NCBI RefSeq assembly: GCF_026230105.1
Contig: NC_079477.1
Span: 15,505,001-15,569,000 of the forward strand
Reading direction: 5' to 3'
Source of the DNA: Diorhabda sublineata
Lineage: Eukaryota; Arthropoda; Insecta; Coleoptera; Chrysomelidae
DNA length: 64,000 bases
Shown: positions 38,306 through 50,479 of the stretch, one piece after another
Numbering within the stretch: position 1 is the stretch's first letter
How the letters are laid out: each line of letters opens with the position of its first letter
Notes under the pieces: model-generated
Seen by the model: only the letters and a program-made list of their open reading frames with translations
What the model was told of the DNA's origin: nothing
Database searches by the model: none
Made by a program: the position numbers and the translations under genes

Positions 38306-40900
38306 TCATAATATTTCATTTGTATTTAACATTAAAGGAAAAAAAATGTGTCGTTTTGTCTAAATATGGGCTTACTTTGTTATTGGTATGAAATTGTATT
38401 TGGTATTTTAGGCGCAGTGTTGTAGAAGTTCAGATAAATTATATTTTTTTCTTTTCATATCATCTATTAGGCGAGTATATCACGTAAAATCATCATGTAT
38501 TGATTTTAATTCAATCATTAAATATAACATTATTGGAAGAGAGAGAAAAAGCATCAGTTTACCTCTCTCTATTTCTCTTTACTCGCATTTTAATATTTGC
38601 CCTCTCCCCTATTCGAAACTTCGACATCATGGCAATCCAATAAGAATAGTGTAGAGAGATATAGAGATTTGTTTACCAATGTTCTTTTTCTCTTTTTCAG
38701 CATTTCGTGTCCATTTGAATAAGCTTCAATATCTTGCTCTTTCTATATTTAGAGAAAATTAGAACAAAAAAATAATAATTACATGATTTGAATACTATTA
38801 TTCTATGATAATACATTTTCTATTGCTTATCCAGAAGAAAATTTCACGAGTTGAGACTTTTTTTTCTTTTTCAAAATATGTGTCATTCGATTCGGAATCG
38901 GATATAGAACATTTTTGGAAAAAATTAATGGCAGCTCACTTCATAAAAAAATTGTTTACATTGACAACTTCCCACGAACATGATGAAAGCAATATTTCCA
39001 ATAATCATGGCATATTTCTTTGAATTTTCGATTGAATTTAATGCAATTCATATTTTCAAAGCATATCTTTGTTTAGTGAAAAATATCTCAGTGTAAAAGT
39101 GTGGAGTCTCCTTTAGTTATTCAGGATCTTCTCGAAAATTGGTGATTATGAAGACAATAAATTAAAATACTAAATTATAATAAATATTTCGATGAAGAGG
39201 TTTCATAATTATGTGAAAAAATGCGATAGATTTGAAAAAATCATAAATATGTGCATAGTTAGTGGTTAGTATATACATAAGTTTATTTTATTACTTGTAC
39301 TGTTTATACATATATTCTATGATATATTAATAACACTAGAAACATCAAGTATTGTTGAATATATCTCATGGACTCACTAACAACATCGTTCAGTAATTTC
39401 TAGGAAATTGAACAAGTGGAAAGCATTAGCTAACATTCAGTAGTTAATATGTGTGTTTATCACTTGGCATATGGAATCTGTGTAGGTTATTTATAATTAT
39501 ACTTAATATTGAAATAATAATGCGGCCCGAGATGGAGATGGTTATTTATAAGGATTATAAATATTCAAATTTTTATTTCTGACAATGTTTAAAACTTAAT
39601 TTAATTTTAATTGAATCTGTTCCAATCAATAATAAGTATAATTACCAGGTATTTTAAGTTAATTGGAAGAACAGCGAAACAAGTATAAGAGAAGAACAAG
39701 AGCAGAGCGCAAATATAGAAAGGTATTTGCAGATATGCAGAAAATTAATGTATATAATATCTCTTTAAACTCATGATAACAAAGCGTTCATTAATTAGAT
39801 CAAGTATTGTCATTAGTAATTATAGAAGATGCTAAAAATTAAGTCAAATTCTCTTTTGTTGCCTTATAAGAATTCCTAGAAAAAACTAGTTGAGTGAAGC
39901 AGGGATTAGGCGGGATCGCTACCATTTGTAAAAGTAACTGGTCGCTTTATATAAGTAACAGTGCCAACTCTCATGTTTCTTTGAAAACACACGCCTTGCC
40001 ATCTTTCCGACGCCATTACAATGTCAAGTTTGATAAATTAGTGTGTTTGAACTATACCATACTTTTATTTTTCGTATATGAGAATATAACGAGATTGTTA
40101 TTTATTATTGAATGTTATGGAAGTAGAACATGTTGAAAAACGACTACTTATAATGAATTGAAATTAAATATTACATAAAAATAATAACAATGAAATTTTA
40201 TGTAAAAGACATTAAAAAGAAAAGTGGATTACATAATGCCTATCTTTTGAAAACATACATTTATTTAAGAAGCAAGTAGTAAAAAATTGGGAAAAAACGT
40301 AATTAGTATACGAGGTGTACATAAACTGAAGCAACTCCTTTACATTCCGATTTTTATTTACAAAAGGTTTATAAACAAAATATTGAATAAAAGCTCAATT
40401 TAGTAAGGGGTTCAACTAATAATTCTCCTAAAACTGGCCAACTATTCACTCTTTTATATTGTGATTTGTAGACAATTGTGTTACAATTCTTGAATAAAAT
40501 TAGTAGTCACCTAGCGTGTGCTAATCTGTTTGTGTGAAACTTGAAAAATTAAACAAAAGTATCCGTTTTGGAAACCGCGATTTTACTATTCCAGGTCGGA
40601 AAAATCATTCATCAATACTCTGTATACTTAACAAATTCAAATTTGCCAAGTTGTAGGCTTTATTTTCATCTAGCTAATTGCAACGAACATTTTGTGAAAA
40701 CTGACAGTGCGGAAAAGTTCCATTTGGGAAGACTGAACGCCGTTCCTTTCCTTATATTTCTCTTTCATACATGAGCTCTACCGAATAGAATTATTAACTG
40801 TGGTCAAATCTCTGATGTTTTTTCCTGTATGTGGATTTCATTGTTAGGTTGTTTATTTGTAACTCTTCTTTGGGCTGAGAGCAAGTGGCTTATTTAATGC
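38306..40900. other. Unassigned AT-rich DNA
   Basis: No recognisable gene. A 72-codon plus frame at 38805-39023 has an acidic DSESDIEHFW stretch but no known domain. GTATACGAGGTGTACATAAA near 40308-40327 resembles a mariner terminal sequence, but no partner end was found. Confidence 0.45.
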
Positions 40901-40904
40901 AAAT

Positions 40905-40985
40905 TTCGTTCGACAGAGGATTCGAACCTTCGGTCTGTCGTGTTGGAGATCAAGCATTTCGACAACCTACACACATTGGCCAAAA
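40905..40985 (-). repeat. tRNA-like SINE head (candidate)
   Basis: The minus strand contains GGTTCGAATCC (40928-40918), a perfect pol III B box. It is enclosed by CGACAGA / TCTGTCG, a 7 bp stem (40934-40940 with 40911-40917). Upstream at 40981-40970 TGGCCAATGTGT is a weak A-box candidate. The spacing to the B box is somewhat long, as in Leu/Ser-type tRNAs with a variable arm. The rest does not fold as an intact tRNA. A tRNA-derived SINE is therefore the best reading. No second copy in this window and no tail were identified. Confidence 0.4.
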
Positions 40986-42090
40986 GAAACGGTTTTTGCT
41001 TTCTATGGTGTCCCATTAGGCCCGTTTTTTAAATTGTATTTTTATTTCCGTGTTATAATGGTGTATTAAAGATTGAGTGAGGTTATGTTTGAAATATCGA
41101 AATTTGCACTTCTATTTTTAAATCAAGCGATATTTTGATCAGCACTAAGCAATCATGGTACCCATGTTTGAGATAGCTTTTTCATATGTAACCGTACATA
41201 CAAAATATCGGTTGAAATGTTTACTTCATTGGCAATTCAAGTAAGTTTATTCTAAGATTGCTGAGTATAATTGCATGGATTTTATTATTTATTTCTGTAG
41301 TAGATACAATAAATGACGACCCTGGAGATTCAGATCATTTGGTCACTGTTAAAAGCAGAAAACCACAACCATTTTTTTCTTTCGACGTAGCACTCTCAAG
41401 ATAATATCTAAGTACTTTGTTTCTTCAATTTCTTCAATTGTTTTTTATGTAAAAAATAATGTCAAATTAACATTTATTCATGTGCGAGCTTTTGCTTGTT
41501 TTTTCGTCTTATATTGAAAAGTAATATTTGTTTAATACACTTTTTAAACGTTACTAAATATTTGTTTTGGCATTATTCCATTCAGAAATCAAATGAAAAT
41601 TCAATTCATATTCATATTGCGTTTTTTTAACTTTAGAACGACTTCGTTCCGTACTTCCGTACTAATAATAAAGTAGGGCATGTCACAATCGAATCTAATC
41701 AACGTGATACTAACTTTATTGATAAAACTTGTAAATATGGTGATATATACCTCTATTTGTTTTTATCGATTGATATAAATTTTTGTAGTCACTGTCCAAA
41801 TTCTTGGCAAATTTTCTTCGAAACTTTTACTACTGACTGATCTTAGGAAAACAAGTTTAATTAAATGTAATCCTTCGACGTACAGGGTCGTTTGGTCCAT
41901 AAATTCCGCTTATATAACGTAAAGTAACTTAAACTGGAACGGAAAAAATTCTACACATTGGATTGTTAAGATATTTCCGATTTTATATATAGAGGTAAAA
42001 TTTGAAAATGTCATGCATCCAATATAATTTAAGAACATTGTTTTCAGCAGCATAAACTCTCTATTCTGATATCGGAATAGACCGGTACTT
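40986..42090. other. Unassigned AT-rich DNA
   Basis: No feature recognised. Confidence 0.5.
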
Positions 42091-42094
42091 CCAT

Positions 42095-44040
42095 TACGAA
42101 AATAGAAGGAAACATCGAGAAGCAACGGACATGAAATTAGTTGAACTAGAACAAGAAGTAACGCTTGAAGAAGCATGGAAGTTATTAGAAAAAATAACGC
42201 ATTGAAAAGTGAAGGAAGTTTCCAGAAGGAAGATAGAAGAGATAAAAGGAAAGGACAACAAAATCAGATGGTGATTAAAAGAATTACGGAGAAAAAGCGG
42301 GATAAGGCAACATGGGGAGATTATATTAAAAATAGAAGCGAAGAACATAAAGAGGCATAACAAACCATAACAAACAGAGTCATGAAAGAAATTAAAGAAG
42401 CAAAAAAGAAAATATGGGAACAATTTGTAGAAGTGGCAAATAACTATAAAGTCAATAACAAAAGGTTTCGAAACAAAATCATAGCAATGGGAGGAAGAAA
42501 AGGGAAGGAAATAAGAAGAATAAAAGCATAAAAGAAACAGTATAAAAGTAAACACCGAAGAAAAATTCAGCCGCAAAGCTAGAAACACAGAGTGAAAAAG
42601 AATTCGAGGAAAACGGGGAATTATACGACGATAGAAAGTCGAAAGAGGAAATCGCGGAAGAAGAAGTAGAAGGGAGAAGCGTATGGAGGAGACAACAACA
42701 ACAAAAGTGAAAATGATTAAATATTCAGGACAAACAGGAAAGCGATGAATGTTAGAAATATTAGAAATAAAATACTAAGAGAATAGATTTAAAAAGAGAT
42801 GATTTAATGTGTGAAAGCTACAGAGCAAAATTCTTATCTTAAGTTCGCTTAAAAACATATACGAGAACTATTGAGACAAGGATAAAGAAATACATTGATG
42901 AGGAAATGAAGAAAGAGCCGAGTATATGTAGAAAAGAAAAAAAATGATAGGTAACATTTTAAGGAACTTAATAGAAAGGAAAGTAGAATAGGGAGAAGAA
43001 ATTAAATATTAAATCCATAGATTTGAACGCTGCATTCGACTCAATAGATAGAAAAACGATATGGGCTAGTAAAAGGGAAATAGGAATTCCTAAAAAAATA
43101 GCAGATATGGAAAGTGCAAATATATGGAAGAAGATCGACGAAGTTTTGGATGAAGATGCGATTAAGGAGATAGTTTTAGTCCACTTCTATTTAGACTTGT
43201 CATGGATAGGATAATAAAAACAATAAAAGGAAAGAACGATAAACTGGAAATAATAATTTGTTACAGAAACGTAGAATTAATAAAAATAGATAGATTGTAT
43301 ATGCAGTCGAAATAGTAATTGTTGCAACTACATTTAAGAAGATAAAGAAAAAGTAGACATATGAATAAAGGCAATGGAAGACCTGAGAATGGAAATAAAT
43401 ATCAAAAAATGCGAAAGGATTGTAGTAAATCAAAAAAGAATAAGGGGAATATTTAATAATGAAAGAACTAAGATTAGATATAGTGACCATTTACATTTTT
43501 ACAAGATGAGAAACCAGAGATGGCGAACGTATCAAGAAAAGCAAATCAAATATACTACGATTTAATAAGACATCTTTTTGGAAAAAAAAATAGGAGAAGA
43601 CATATAAACAAAAGTATACAAGTTTTAACTGTACCCACGTTAATATATTGAAGTGAACTTGGGCAATGAACAAGAAGATACAGAGTAGAATAGTGGTACC
43701 GGAGATTAAGCAACTTAGGAAAATAGAAGGAAAAACACGGATGGATAGTATAGGAAATGGATTAATTTAAGAGAAGCTCACGCAGGAATCAATAGAAAAC
43801 AACATAGTTAAAACTGGTAAGTATACATAAAGAGAGGATAACCACAAAGCCTAATAAGAAAAGTGACAGAAGCAAGAAGATATAAGAGAAGAAGGATAGG
43901 AAGACCCAGGAAAACTTGGCTACAATAAGTAGCACAGGAAGGGGTATGACAAGGGAAAACAATACAGCAGATGAATTAAGTGGCAAAGAATTTAAAATTA
44001 CTAAAATCCCAATACTCTAACTCTTAAAAGGGTATACAGA
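42095..44040 (+). pseudogene. Non-LTR retrotransposon, long decayed copy
   Basis: About 2 kb of plus-strand Lys/Glu/Arg-rich frames in LINE order. The linker after the endonuclease reads KRKGQQNQMVIKRITEKKRD and MKEIKEAKKKIWEQFVEVAN (42175-42450), like the KEAKKxxWExFxxxLE stretch before the RT. RT motif A reads LNAAFDSIDRKTIW (43023-43064; usual DLKxAFDxVxRxxLW). Post-palm MEINIKKCERIVVNQK lies at 43388 and the C-terminal arginine-rich RRIGRPRKTWLQ near 43894-43929. No YADD box is visible, so the middle of the RT is deleted or scrambled. Long minus frames opposite (such as 42094-42588) are shadows of this sequence. Confidence 0.75.
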
Positions 44041-44425
44041 GTTCCAGAAAAGAAGTACTCTTATGATAAACGTGTACACAGAATAATATTCACTAGATGT
44101 TTGGAATTTTGTGTATATTCTTCACAAACAAATTCCCTTTCAATTAAATAAAATACACTTACATGATTTTAATTTCATTTTATTGTAAAACTGAATTATA
44201 TCTAGAAATCTTAACACTATAATTGAATACGTTACAATAATGGTATATACTACCTTAAGTTAGTGTACATAATCTATTTATAATTTTATAATGTATGATA
44301 ACCTCATAAGAAAATACGTTCATAGAAAACAGGTAATTATTTAATAGGCATAGGAAACAACTTTCCATTATATTTTGAGGTTTATCGATGTGATTTGAAT
44401 ACCATCCCACCTTATCACCCTAAAA
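44041..44425. other. Unassigned spacer
   Basis: AT-rich sequence between two oppositely oriented LINE relics. Nothing recognised. Confidence 0.5.
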
Positions 44426-45282
44426 ATCTTCTATCTTAGGTGTAAAGGTTAAAAATCTTCTTCCTTTAATATTTTCGCATTTCATTTCCTTTTGGGTTTG
44501 CCTCTTTTCTTCTTTGTTTTGATATCTTATATCACCTTACCTGTTCTGTCCTCTTTCATTCTTACTATGTGTCGAAACCATGACCTATTGTTCTATTTTT
44601 GCACCGTACCCACTACGTTTAGTTCTCGTCTAAATTTATCACTTCGTATGTTTTAAATGCTTCGTCCAGGACGTATTATGTGGCTACTTCTTCTTCGATC
44701 CTCCCATTCAGTCTTATTATTGTCTTTAAATACTTTAGCTTATTAACGCTCGTCTTTCCGTGGTATTGTATTATTCCTTTTGGTTTGTTCAATATTCTTA
44801 TTATTTCTGTCTTTTGCATGTTTATCTGCAGTCCGTATTGTTTCATATCATTATCCACTTCTCTATTCTGTTTTGTAGCTCTTCTTTTGTGTTAGCGAAT
44901 ATTCATAGAGGGTACGCATATATTGGTCCGTTTATGTTGATTGGTCTCAACCTGTTGTATCCCATGTGTGTTCTGTTCTCTTCTATTTAATTTCTTATAG
45001 CTATTTCTGCCATAATTAGAAGCAATAAAACAAACTACCCGGCTAACTTCTACCACATTCTTTCTTTTCTTATACATATTTCAAACTATGTTTACCAATT
45101 GACTTATAACTTTTCTATTTCTCATTATTTCCCATATTTTTTCTGTTCATACAATCGGAAGCATTCTCTAAATCACCTAATGCAACAATGTTTTTTTATG
45201 TCTTAAAGTTAATATCGTTACTAAATGTTGCCTGTGTGTCATTAAATCTATTGTCCAACTCCTACCTTAGTCTATTCTCAAT
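44426..45282 (-). pseudogene. LINE reverse transcriptase relic, 3' half
   Basis: Reading minus from 45250: LDNRFNDTQATFSNDIN (degraded ExQxGFRxxxS region), ALGDLENASDCMNRKN (motif A, usual FxDLExAFDxVNRxxLW), then RNRKVISQLVNI and MYKKRKNVVEVS. MKQYGLQINMQKTEII (44846 downward) and LKYLKTIIRLNGRIEEEV (44738) follow, the post-palm GLxIN..KTE and FKYLGxxI segments. KEDRTGKVI and KKKRGKPKRK lie near 44560-44490 at the C-terminus. The YADD box is not visible. The 5' side stops exactly where a mariner terminal repeat begins (45283), suggesting truncation or interruption by that insertion. Confidence 0.78.
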
Positions 45283-46374
45283 TATACTAGGATGTATTGA
45301 TATCTAATTAACATAGAACAGTTCCATGCATAAACAAAATATTGCGGTAGAATTACCCAATAAATTAAAAGAAAAAATATGTCCACCGAAATTGTGAAAA
45401 TCGAAAAATTGGAGTATCGAGCCATCATCAAGTATCTGTATTTAAAAGGATTAAGAGATAAGCAGTTTAGGAAGATATGCTTAATACCATTGGTGATCAA
45501 TGTCCTTTGTGACTGTGAAAAATTGGACTGCAAGCTTAAATGAGGAAAATTTTCCATTGAAGGTGATGACCGATCGGGAAGGCCAGTTTCTGTGTCAGTC
45601 CCCGAAAATATCGATGCAGTTCATGACATGATTTTATCAGAACGTCGAACTGGGCTAAAACGGATACCTGAAGCACTGAATATTTCATACGAACGTGTCC
45701 ATTATTTGTTCACGACAAATTTGGATATGAGAAAAATTGTTGCAAAATATTTCTACGATCCAGAAACAAAACAACAATCGATAGAATGGCGACACTCTGG
45801 TTCTCCAAGAACTAAGAAGTTTCGTGTTCAAAAATCTGCTGGAAAAGTTGTTGCTTCAGTTTTTTGGGATTGCCTTGGAGTAATCATGGGTAGGATACCG
45901 GTAGAACAATAACTGGAGATTACTATTTATTCGACATTACTGACCACTCTACAGGAAAAAAGTGAAGAGAGAAGATGTGAAGAGCTATCCAATGGTGTTT
46001 TGTTTTTGCTGGACAACGCCCCTGCAGACAAATCTCATGTTGCAACGCAAAAAATTCGTGATTTAGGGTTTGAATACTAGAATATCCTCTGATTCACCAG
46101 ATTAGGCTCCGTCCGACTATCATCTCTTTCCTCAACTGAAAAAAAGTTCAAAAGGTCGTAAATTTCTTTCCAACGAGGAGGTAATAAAAACTGTGGAGGT
46201 CTGGTTTGCAGAGCAAGAAGAAACTTTTTTTTGGAAAGGTCTAGAGACGTTGCAGGTTCGCTGTAATAAATGTATCCAATTAAGAGGAGAATATGCTGAG
46301 TAATAAAATATTTTTTCATTGAAATGTTGTTTGGTTCTATAGTAGGCTAAGAATTTTTCAATATATCCTCGTAT
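45283..46374 (+). mobile_element. Mariner element with both ends, internally deleted
   Basis: The left end (TATACTAGGATGTATTGA from 45283) and the reverse complement of the right end (CATACGAGGATATATTGAAA from 46374) are inverted repeats with outer TA. The transposase begins near 45379. One 106-codon frame (45592-45912) reads PENIDAVHDMILSERRTGLK and later ETKQQSIEWRHSGSPRTKK, then VFWDCLGVIMG. A further frame has NGVLFLLDNAPADKSHVAT (46000) with the second catalytic Asp. Between MRKIVAKYF and YDPETKQQS about 30 residues are missing, including the region of the first Asp. An in-frame stop, frameshifts and a damaged C-terminus follow. A sister copy lies at 56.99-57.56 kb on minus. Confidence 0.88.
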
Positions 46375-47675
46375 GTTCAAATAGCTTGTATCTAGTATCT
46401 TGTATCTACAGAAAAATGCTATCCCTCTACAATTTTTGCAGTGGCTTTAACTTTTTTGTGGACGACAGATGCTGTTATTGCCAAAACATAAACAAAACAT
46501 ATGTTACGTCATGTTGTTTTCCCTGAAATTTCTAAGTTTTGTCATGTAACTCGGTTTTTATACATTTGTACGAAATCACGATACCGGTAATCAAAATAAC
46601 ATCTACACCTCACTCAACAACAAAGGTGTTATTTTAGCTCTTCGAATTAAGTTAGAATTTCTGGAACCGTTTGCGATATTCATATTGAATACGTTGTTTA
46701 TACCATCACTATACCAACATTTTGTATTAATATAATAATTTCTAGATGGTTTCTCCATAGTTTATGTCAAAATATTCCTTTCTATTATATTTCGCATAAT
46801 CCCCAACATGTTGTACCCCAAATTTGAATTCTTTCAGGGGACTATAAAAATTGAATACTATTTTTAATACTACTTGAAATCATACAAGAATTTTCGAATC
46901 CTTCCTCAAATGTATATATATTTTTAAAATTTATTTGATCCATCATTATAAGAAAAACATTTAAAGCTTATCGGTCACATGTCGTTTTCTTGTCCAGTAA
47001 GGGATAACATTCGACAAAAGAAAGATCACATTGATTGATAGAACGCATTTGTTATCTTCGATGTCTTAACTCAAGAAGTCTAATAAATTATGAAAAACTT
47101 TTTTTTCGAATGTTGTTATAGTTATTATTAACGGTTGTTACATCATAACCGATTATTTGTATTTTTGAAATTCATTGCACCGCATTGAGAAAATACGCTA
47201 CATTTTCTTCTTAGCCTAATATTTTTACAGCATGATTTAAGTTATCTGTTCACTAATACTAATTTTGAGCAATTATTACAGGTCTACATAAAATTTGACT
47301 TAAACTTTTAAACATGATAGTTTAGGTAAAAATATGCAACATGAAAAGTTTTCTACCCTGAAAAAGTACGTATGATATTTTTAATAATCAGATATTTTAC
47401 GTACCATTTAAATATAAAACTATAAGAAGATATGTATTTAATTTTTACAAAAAGTGAGAAACAATTTGGGAGACCGCACTTTTAATTTTTCGTTTGTATT
47501 TAAATGTCTGTGATCAATTCCAAATATAAACTCACTGATAGACGGTGAGCTGGCTATAAAAAACAAGATGAGGTACGCGCCATTTCAGCTGGTAAACTGG
47601 CGGCCCCAACTTAGTACATTACCAAACGCCACTTCTTAAGGTCAGCACATGTCGGATATGAAAATGTTAGCCGGT
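46375..47675. other. Unassigned AT-rich DNA
   Basis: No feature recognised up to about 47520. The last 150 bp (about 47530-47675) are clearly less AT-rich and lead into the inverted repeat structure; they may belong to the same element. Confidence 0.45.
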
Positions 47676-48300
47676 AACGTGCGGTTTAAACCTCAAATAA
47701 GAGCAGTGTATAGCGCAAGAAGTTTTGCAGGCCGGAAAACCCTCGTAAGAAGTGATCGAGAGTGCCGGAAAACTCATCTGAAAATCCTCATAACGTGCGC
47801 GCGCAAAACTTTTTTATTAGGTTTTTGGAGTCTCAACTAAATTGTCTTGGGGCACCACGAGCTGTTACTCAATACTGAGCAACTTTATCAAAAAGTATAA
47901 CTATTCTCAGAAGTTTTAAGAAGAATTCAATCAAAATCAATTGCTTTCATCGTATCCTGATGATTTTTTTTTAATTTCGGGTAGCAAACTGATATTATGA
48001 ATGAAGACATCACAAATAATTTTCCATTAAGCAAAACTTCTTGCTCTAAACACTGCTTCTAGTTGAGACTCCAAAAACCTAATAGATAAGTTTATGAGGC
48101 TTTCCAGATGAGTTTTTCGGCACTTTCGATCACTTCTTACGAGGGTTTTCCGGCCTGCAAAACTTCTTGCACTATTACACTCCTCTTATTTGAGGCTTAA
48201 ACCGCACGTTGCAAAAAGTTTCGCGCGCGCACTTTATGAGGTTTCAGATGAGTTTTCCGGCACTTTCGATCACTTCTTATGATCACAGTTTTGTGGCCTG
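47676..48300. repeat. GC-richer inverted and tandem repeat structure
   Basis: The arm at 47676-47838 is repeated inverted at 48061-48210. The inner 24 bases (47815-47838 and 48061-48084) are perfectly complementary, and the outer block around 47676-47699 matches 48187-48210 with only two or so changes. The right arm continues to 48300 as a partial direct repeat with a period of about 142 bp, including the shared core AAGTGATCGAAAGTGCCGG on minus and runs of alternating GCGCGC. The spacer is 222 bp. No protein is encoded; the frame at 47649-47840 simply crosses the arm. A foldback element or inverted satellite monomers are the likeliest explanations. Confidence 0.8.
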
Positions 48301-50333
48301 TTAGAAATCCATGGTATCGTACTTTCTTTGTACATACCTTTAATGTCATTGCAAAAACAACGTCCATCTTTTATATGAAATATGTCAAGTTTGCTGATCC
48401 ATAAGAGAGAACACAAAAGCTCTGCTTCAGTAAATTTTCGTATTATAAGTCGTTAAAATCTTTTGAATTCTATATATGGTGTTTAGTTTTTCTGGAGAAA
48501 GTGAAAATCTAAATTACTTTTGTTGGAACTTGCTTTTTTGACATGACTTCTTCTGAGGTTCAAGTATTTCAGTCTTTGAATTATGTGCAATTAGAGCAGA
48601 AAAAGAGTTTCAAAATGTTTTTGCAAAAATATCAGTCATTAACATGGTCTTCTGGTTTTCACTAGATCCATAGTGTTTCATATCATATTACATTAATTTC
48701 TTACGCTTTAAATGATCTTTTACGGTAATTACAAGCAATATGACTTGCCTTGATTCCGAACAAGACAGTCAAAATATCATCTTTGTGGACTTTACAAGGA
48801 ACGTTGAATTTTTACGTCTCTAATTTCAATAAATTGGTCACATATGGTAAAATAATTCAACATCATATATACTCTTAAACGACGACATTTTTTACGTTTA
48901 TCTGCCCTATTGTCTATCACTCAAGAGCCATCTGGAGGCATTGTGTGAACGTGAACTCATCATTTTTATTTCGCGGTATTTTTTCAATGCATTAGTTAAA
49001 ACTTTGAACATGAAAATGTATATTATTACTATAATAAAACTACACATTAACTAACAAATAACAATTTATAAAATAAATTTTCACACTTTCTTTTCTATTA
49101 GATAGAACTCCCCTTTCTGTTTAAGGAATAAATAATCTATGCAAACTTAAATATTAGGTATGTAGTGAATATGCAATAATCACACATTCTATGTAAAAAT
49201 TATTCGACTTTTTCGTTTTTATTGTCAATAAAATTTATTAAGAATCGGTCCAAAAAATTAACGAAGTAAAATATATATCAACTATCAAAAATAGAAGGCG
49301 TGATAGTATAGATTTGTTTAAATAATCTTCATTTTCACGTGGAACTTGACTAAATATTTTGAGTTTTAAAATAATTTGAGCTGTATGTGTACCTCAAAAT
49401 CCAAACAAAAATTGTGTCCCGAGATTGTGGGTTTTGTGTAAAGTCTTATTCCTTTCTCTTTATGGTGATAAAACTAAAGGGCTTTGTAAATTTTTTTTAG
49501 TTATCTTGAACCAAACGGTAAATTATGGTTTTGTTCCATTATCTTGGATTAAATCCGCAAGTGTGTAATGTATATTCTAGTCTCGAATAAGACTTTTCAA
49601 AATCGAGAGGAGTTAAATAAATTGGTCTCGCAGCTTTTTCTGAAAACGACTCGATCATCACCACTTCAGAGGCTAGACGGGTTTATGCAATAATGATTAT
49701 TTTTTCAATTTGTAACGGTATAATTTGAAGGCAGAGTCGATTCCCATTTCATAGGGCCGCTGTAACGGTACACATGATGCATTAGTAATGAAAATTGAGA
49801 GAAAGACGTTATTGCCGTGAATTGTTCATAATCACTAAGAAGTGTACTTATTATTCAAACTAAAAGGTATGTGTTAGATTATCTAACAGTATCACCACTA
49901 TTTCGGGAAACACTGTTTGACATTTTGTTTATTGATGTTCTCAGGAGTATACTAAAAGTTTAAATATTTATTACATAAAATCTGTGGGAGAGCAACTTAC
50001 CGTAGAAGTAACAAAACAAATTCTGTTTTATGTATAGAAACATCAGTCTTCTAAGTCAGAGCCGGAGAAAGAAAAATTATTATTTCAACGACTGCATGAA
50101 TATTTATCAAGAGGACAGATAAAAACGCATACTTTTTTGAATTCTGGACGAGTAAGAAGCTCTGCTGATGCAAATATAACTAATTCAAGACCTTTGAGAG
50201 TTTCAAGTTTTGTATACTACAACACTAGACGATATATATTTCAATTTGTTTTTGGTTCAGTGTTCATTCAGTGATAATTTAGGAAATACTGAACTGTTTA
50301 CACTACCACTACACCAACACTCACAATTATACT
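48301..50333. other. Unassigned AT-rich DNA
   Basis: About 2 kb with no recognisable gene, transposon end or RNA. Confidence 0.5.
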
Positions 50334-50376
50334 GTTTGACGCGCGTTTCGATAACCAAATTATCGTATTCAGAAAC
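50334..50376 (-). ncRNA. Hammerhead-ribozyme-like relic, copy A (Penelope-associated)
   Basis: On minus the pieces read in order: GTTT, CTGAATA, C, GATAAT-TTG-GTTATC (stem II), GAAAC, GCGC, GTC, AAAC. A hammerhead needs CUGANGA, stem II, GAAAC, a stem III (here 1-2 bp closing a GCGC loop) and a GUC cleavage triplet, with stem I formed by the flanks; GTTT pairs with AAAC. The core G is replaced by T (CUGAAUA) and an extra C follows the core box, so activity is unlikely. It lies directly downstream, on the same strand, of the GIY-YIG relic at 50.48-51.05 kb. Hammerheads are known from the terminal repeats of Penelope-like elements. Confidence 0.45.
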
Positions 50377-50479
50377 TGAAGGTAAACTAAAGCCTATTAA
50401 CTTGACCTATTATTATAATAAATTTTCCCACTAATAAACTTGCTACCACGAAAATAATTTCAGCGAGAATCTTCAAATT

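Noticed and set aside
40308..40330. Mariner-like terminal repeat (TATACGAGGTGTACATAAA)
   Set aside because: No partner inverted end and no transposase remains nearby.
40905..40985. Functional tRNA gene
   Set aside because: Only the B box and one stem are convincing; the A box spacing, anticodon arm and acceptor stem do not fit.
42094..42588. 164-codon Phe/Ser/Leu-rich minus frame resembling a membrane protein
   Set aside because: It lies exactly opposite the Lys/Glu-rich LINE coding sequence, whose antisense naturally yields Phe/Leu/Ser codons.
47649..47840. 63-codon Arg-rich frame in the GC-richer patch
   Set aside because: It is a passage through the inverted repeat arm, whose other copies do not keep the frame.
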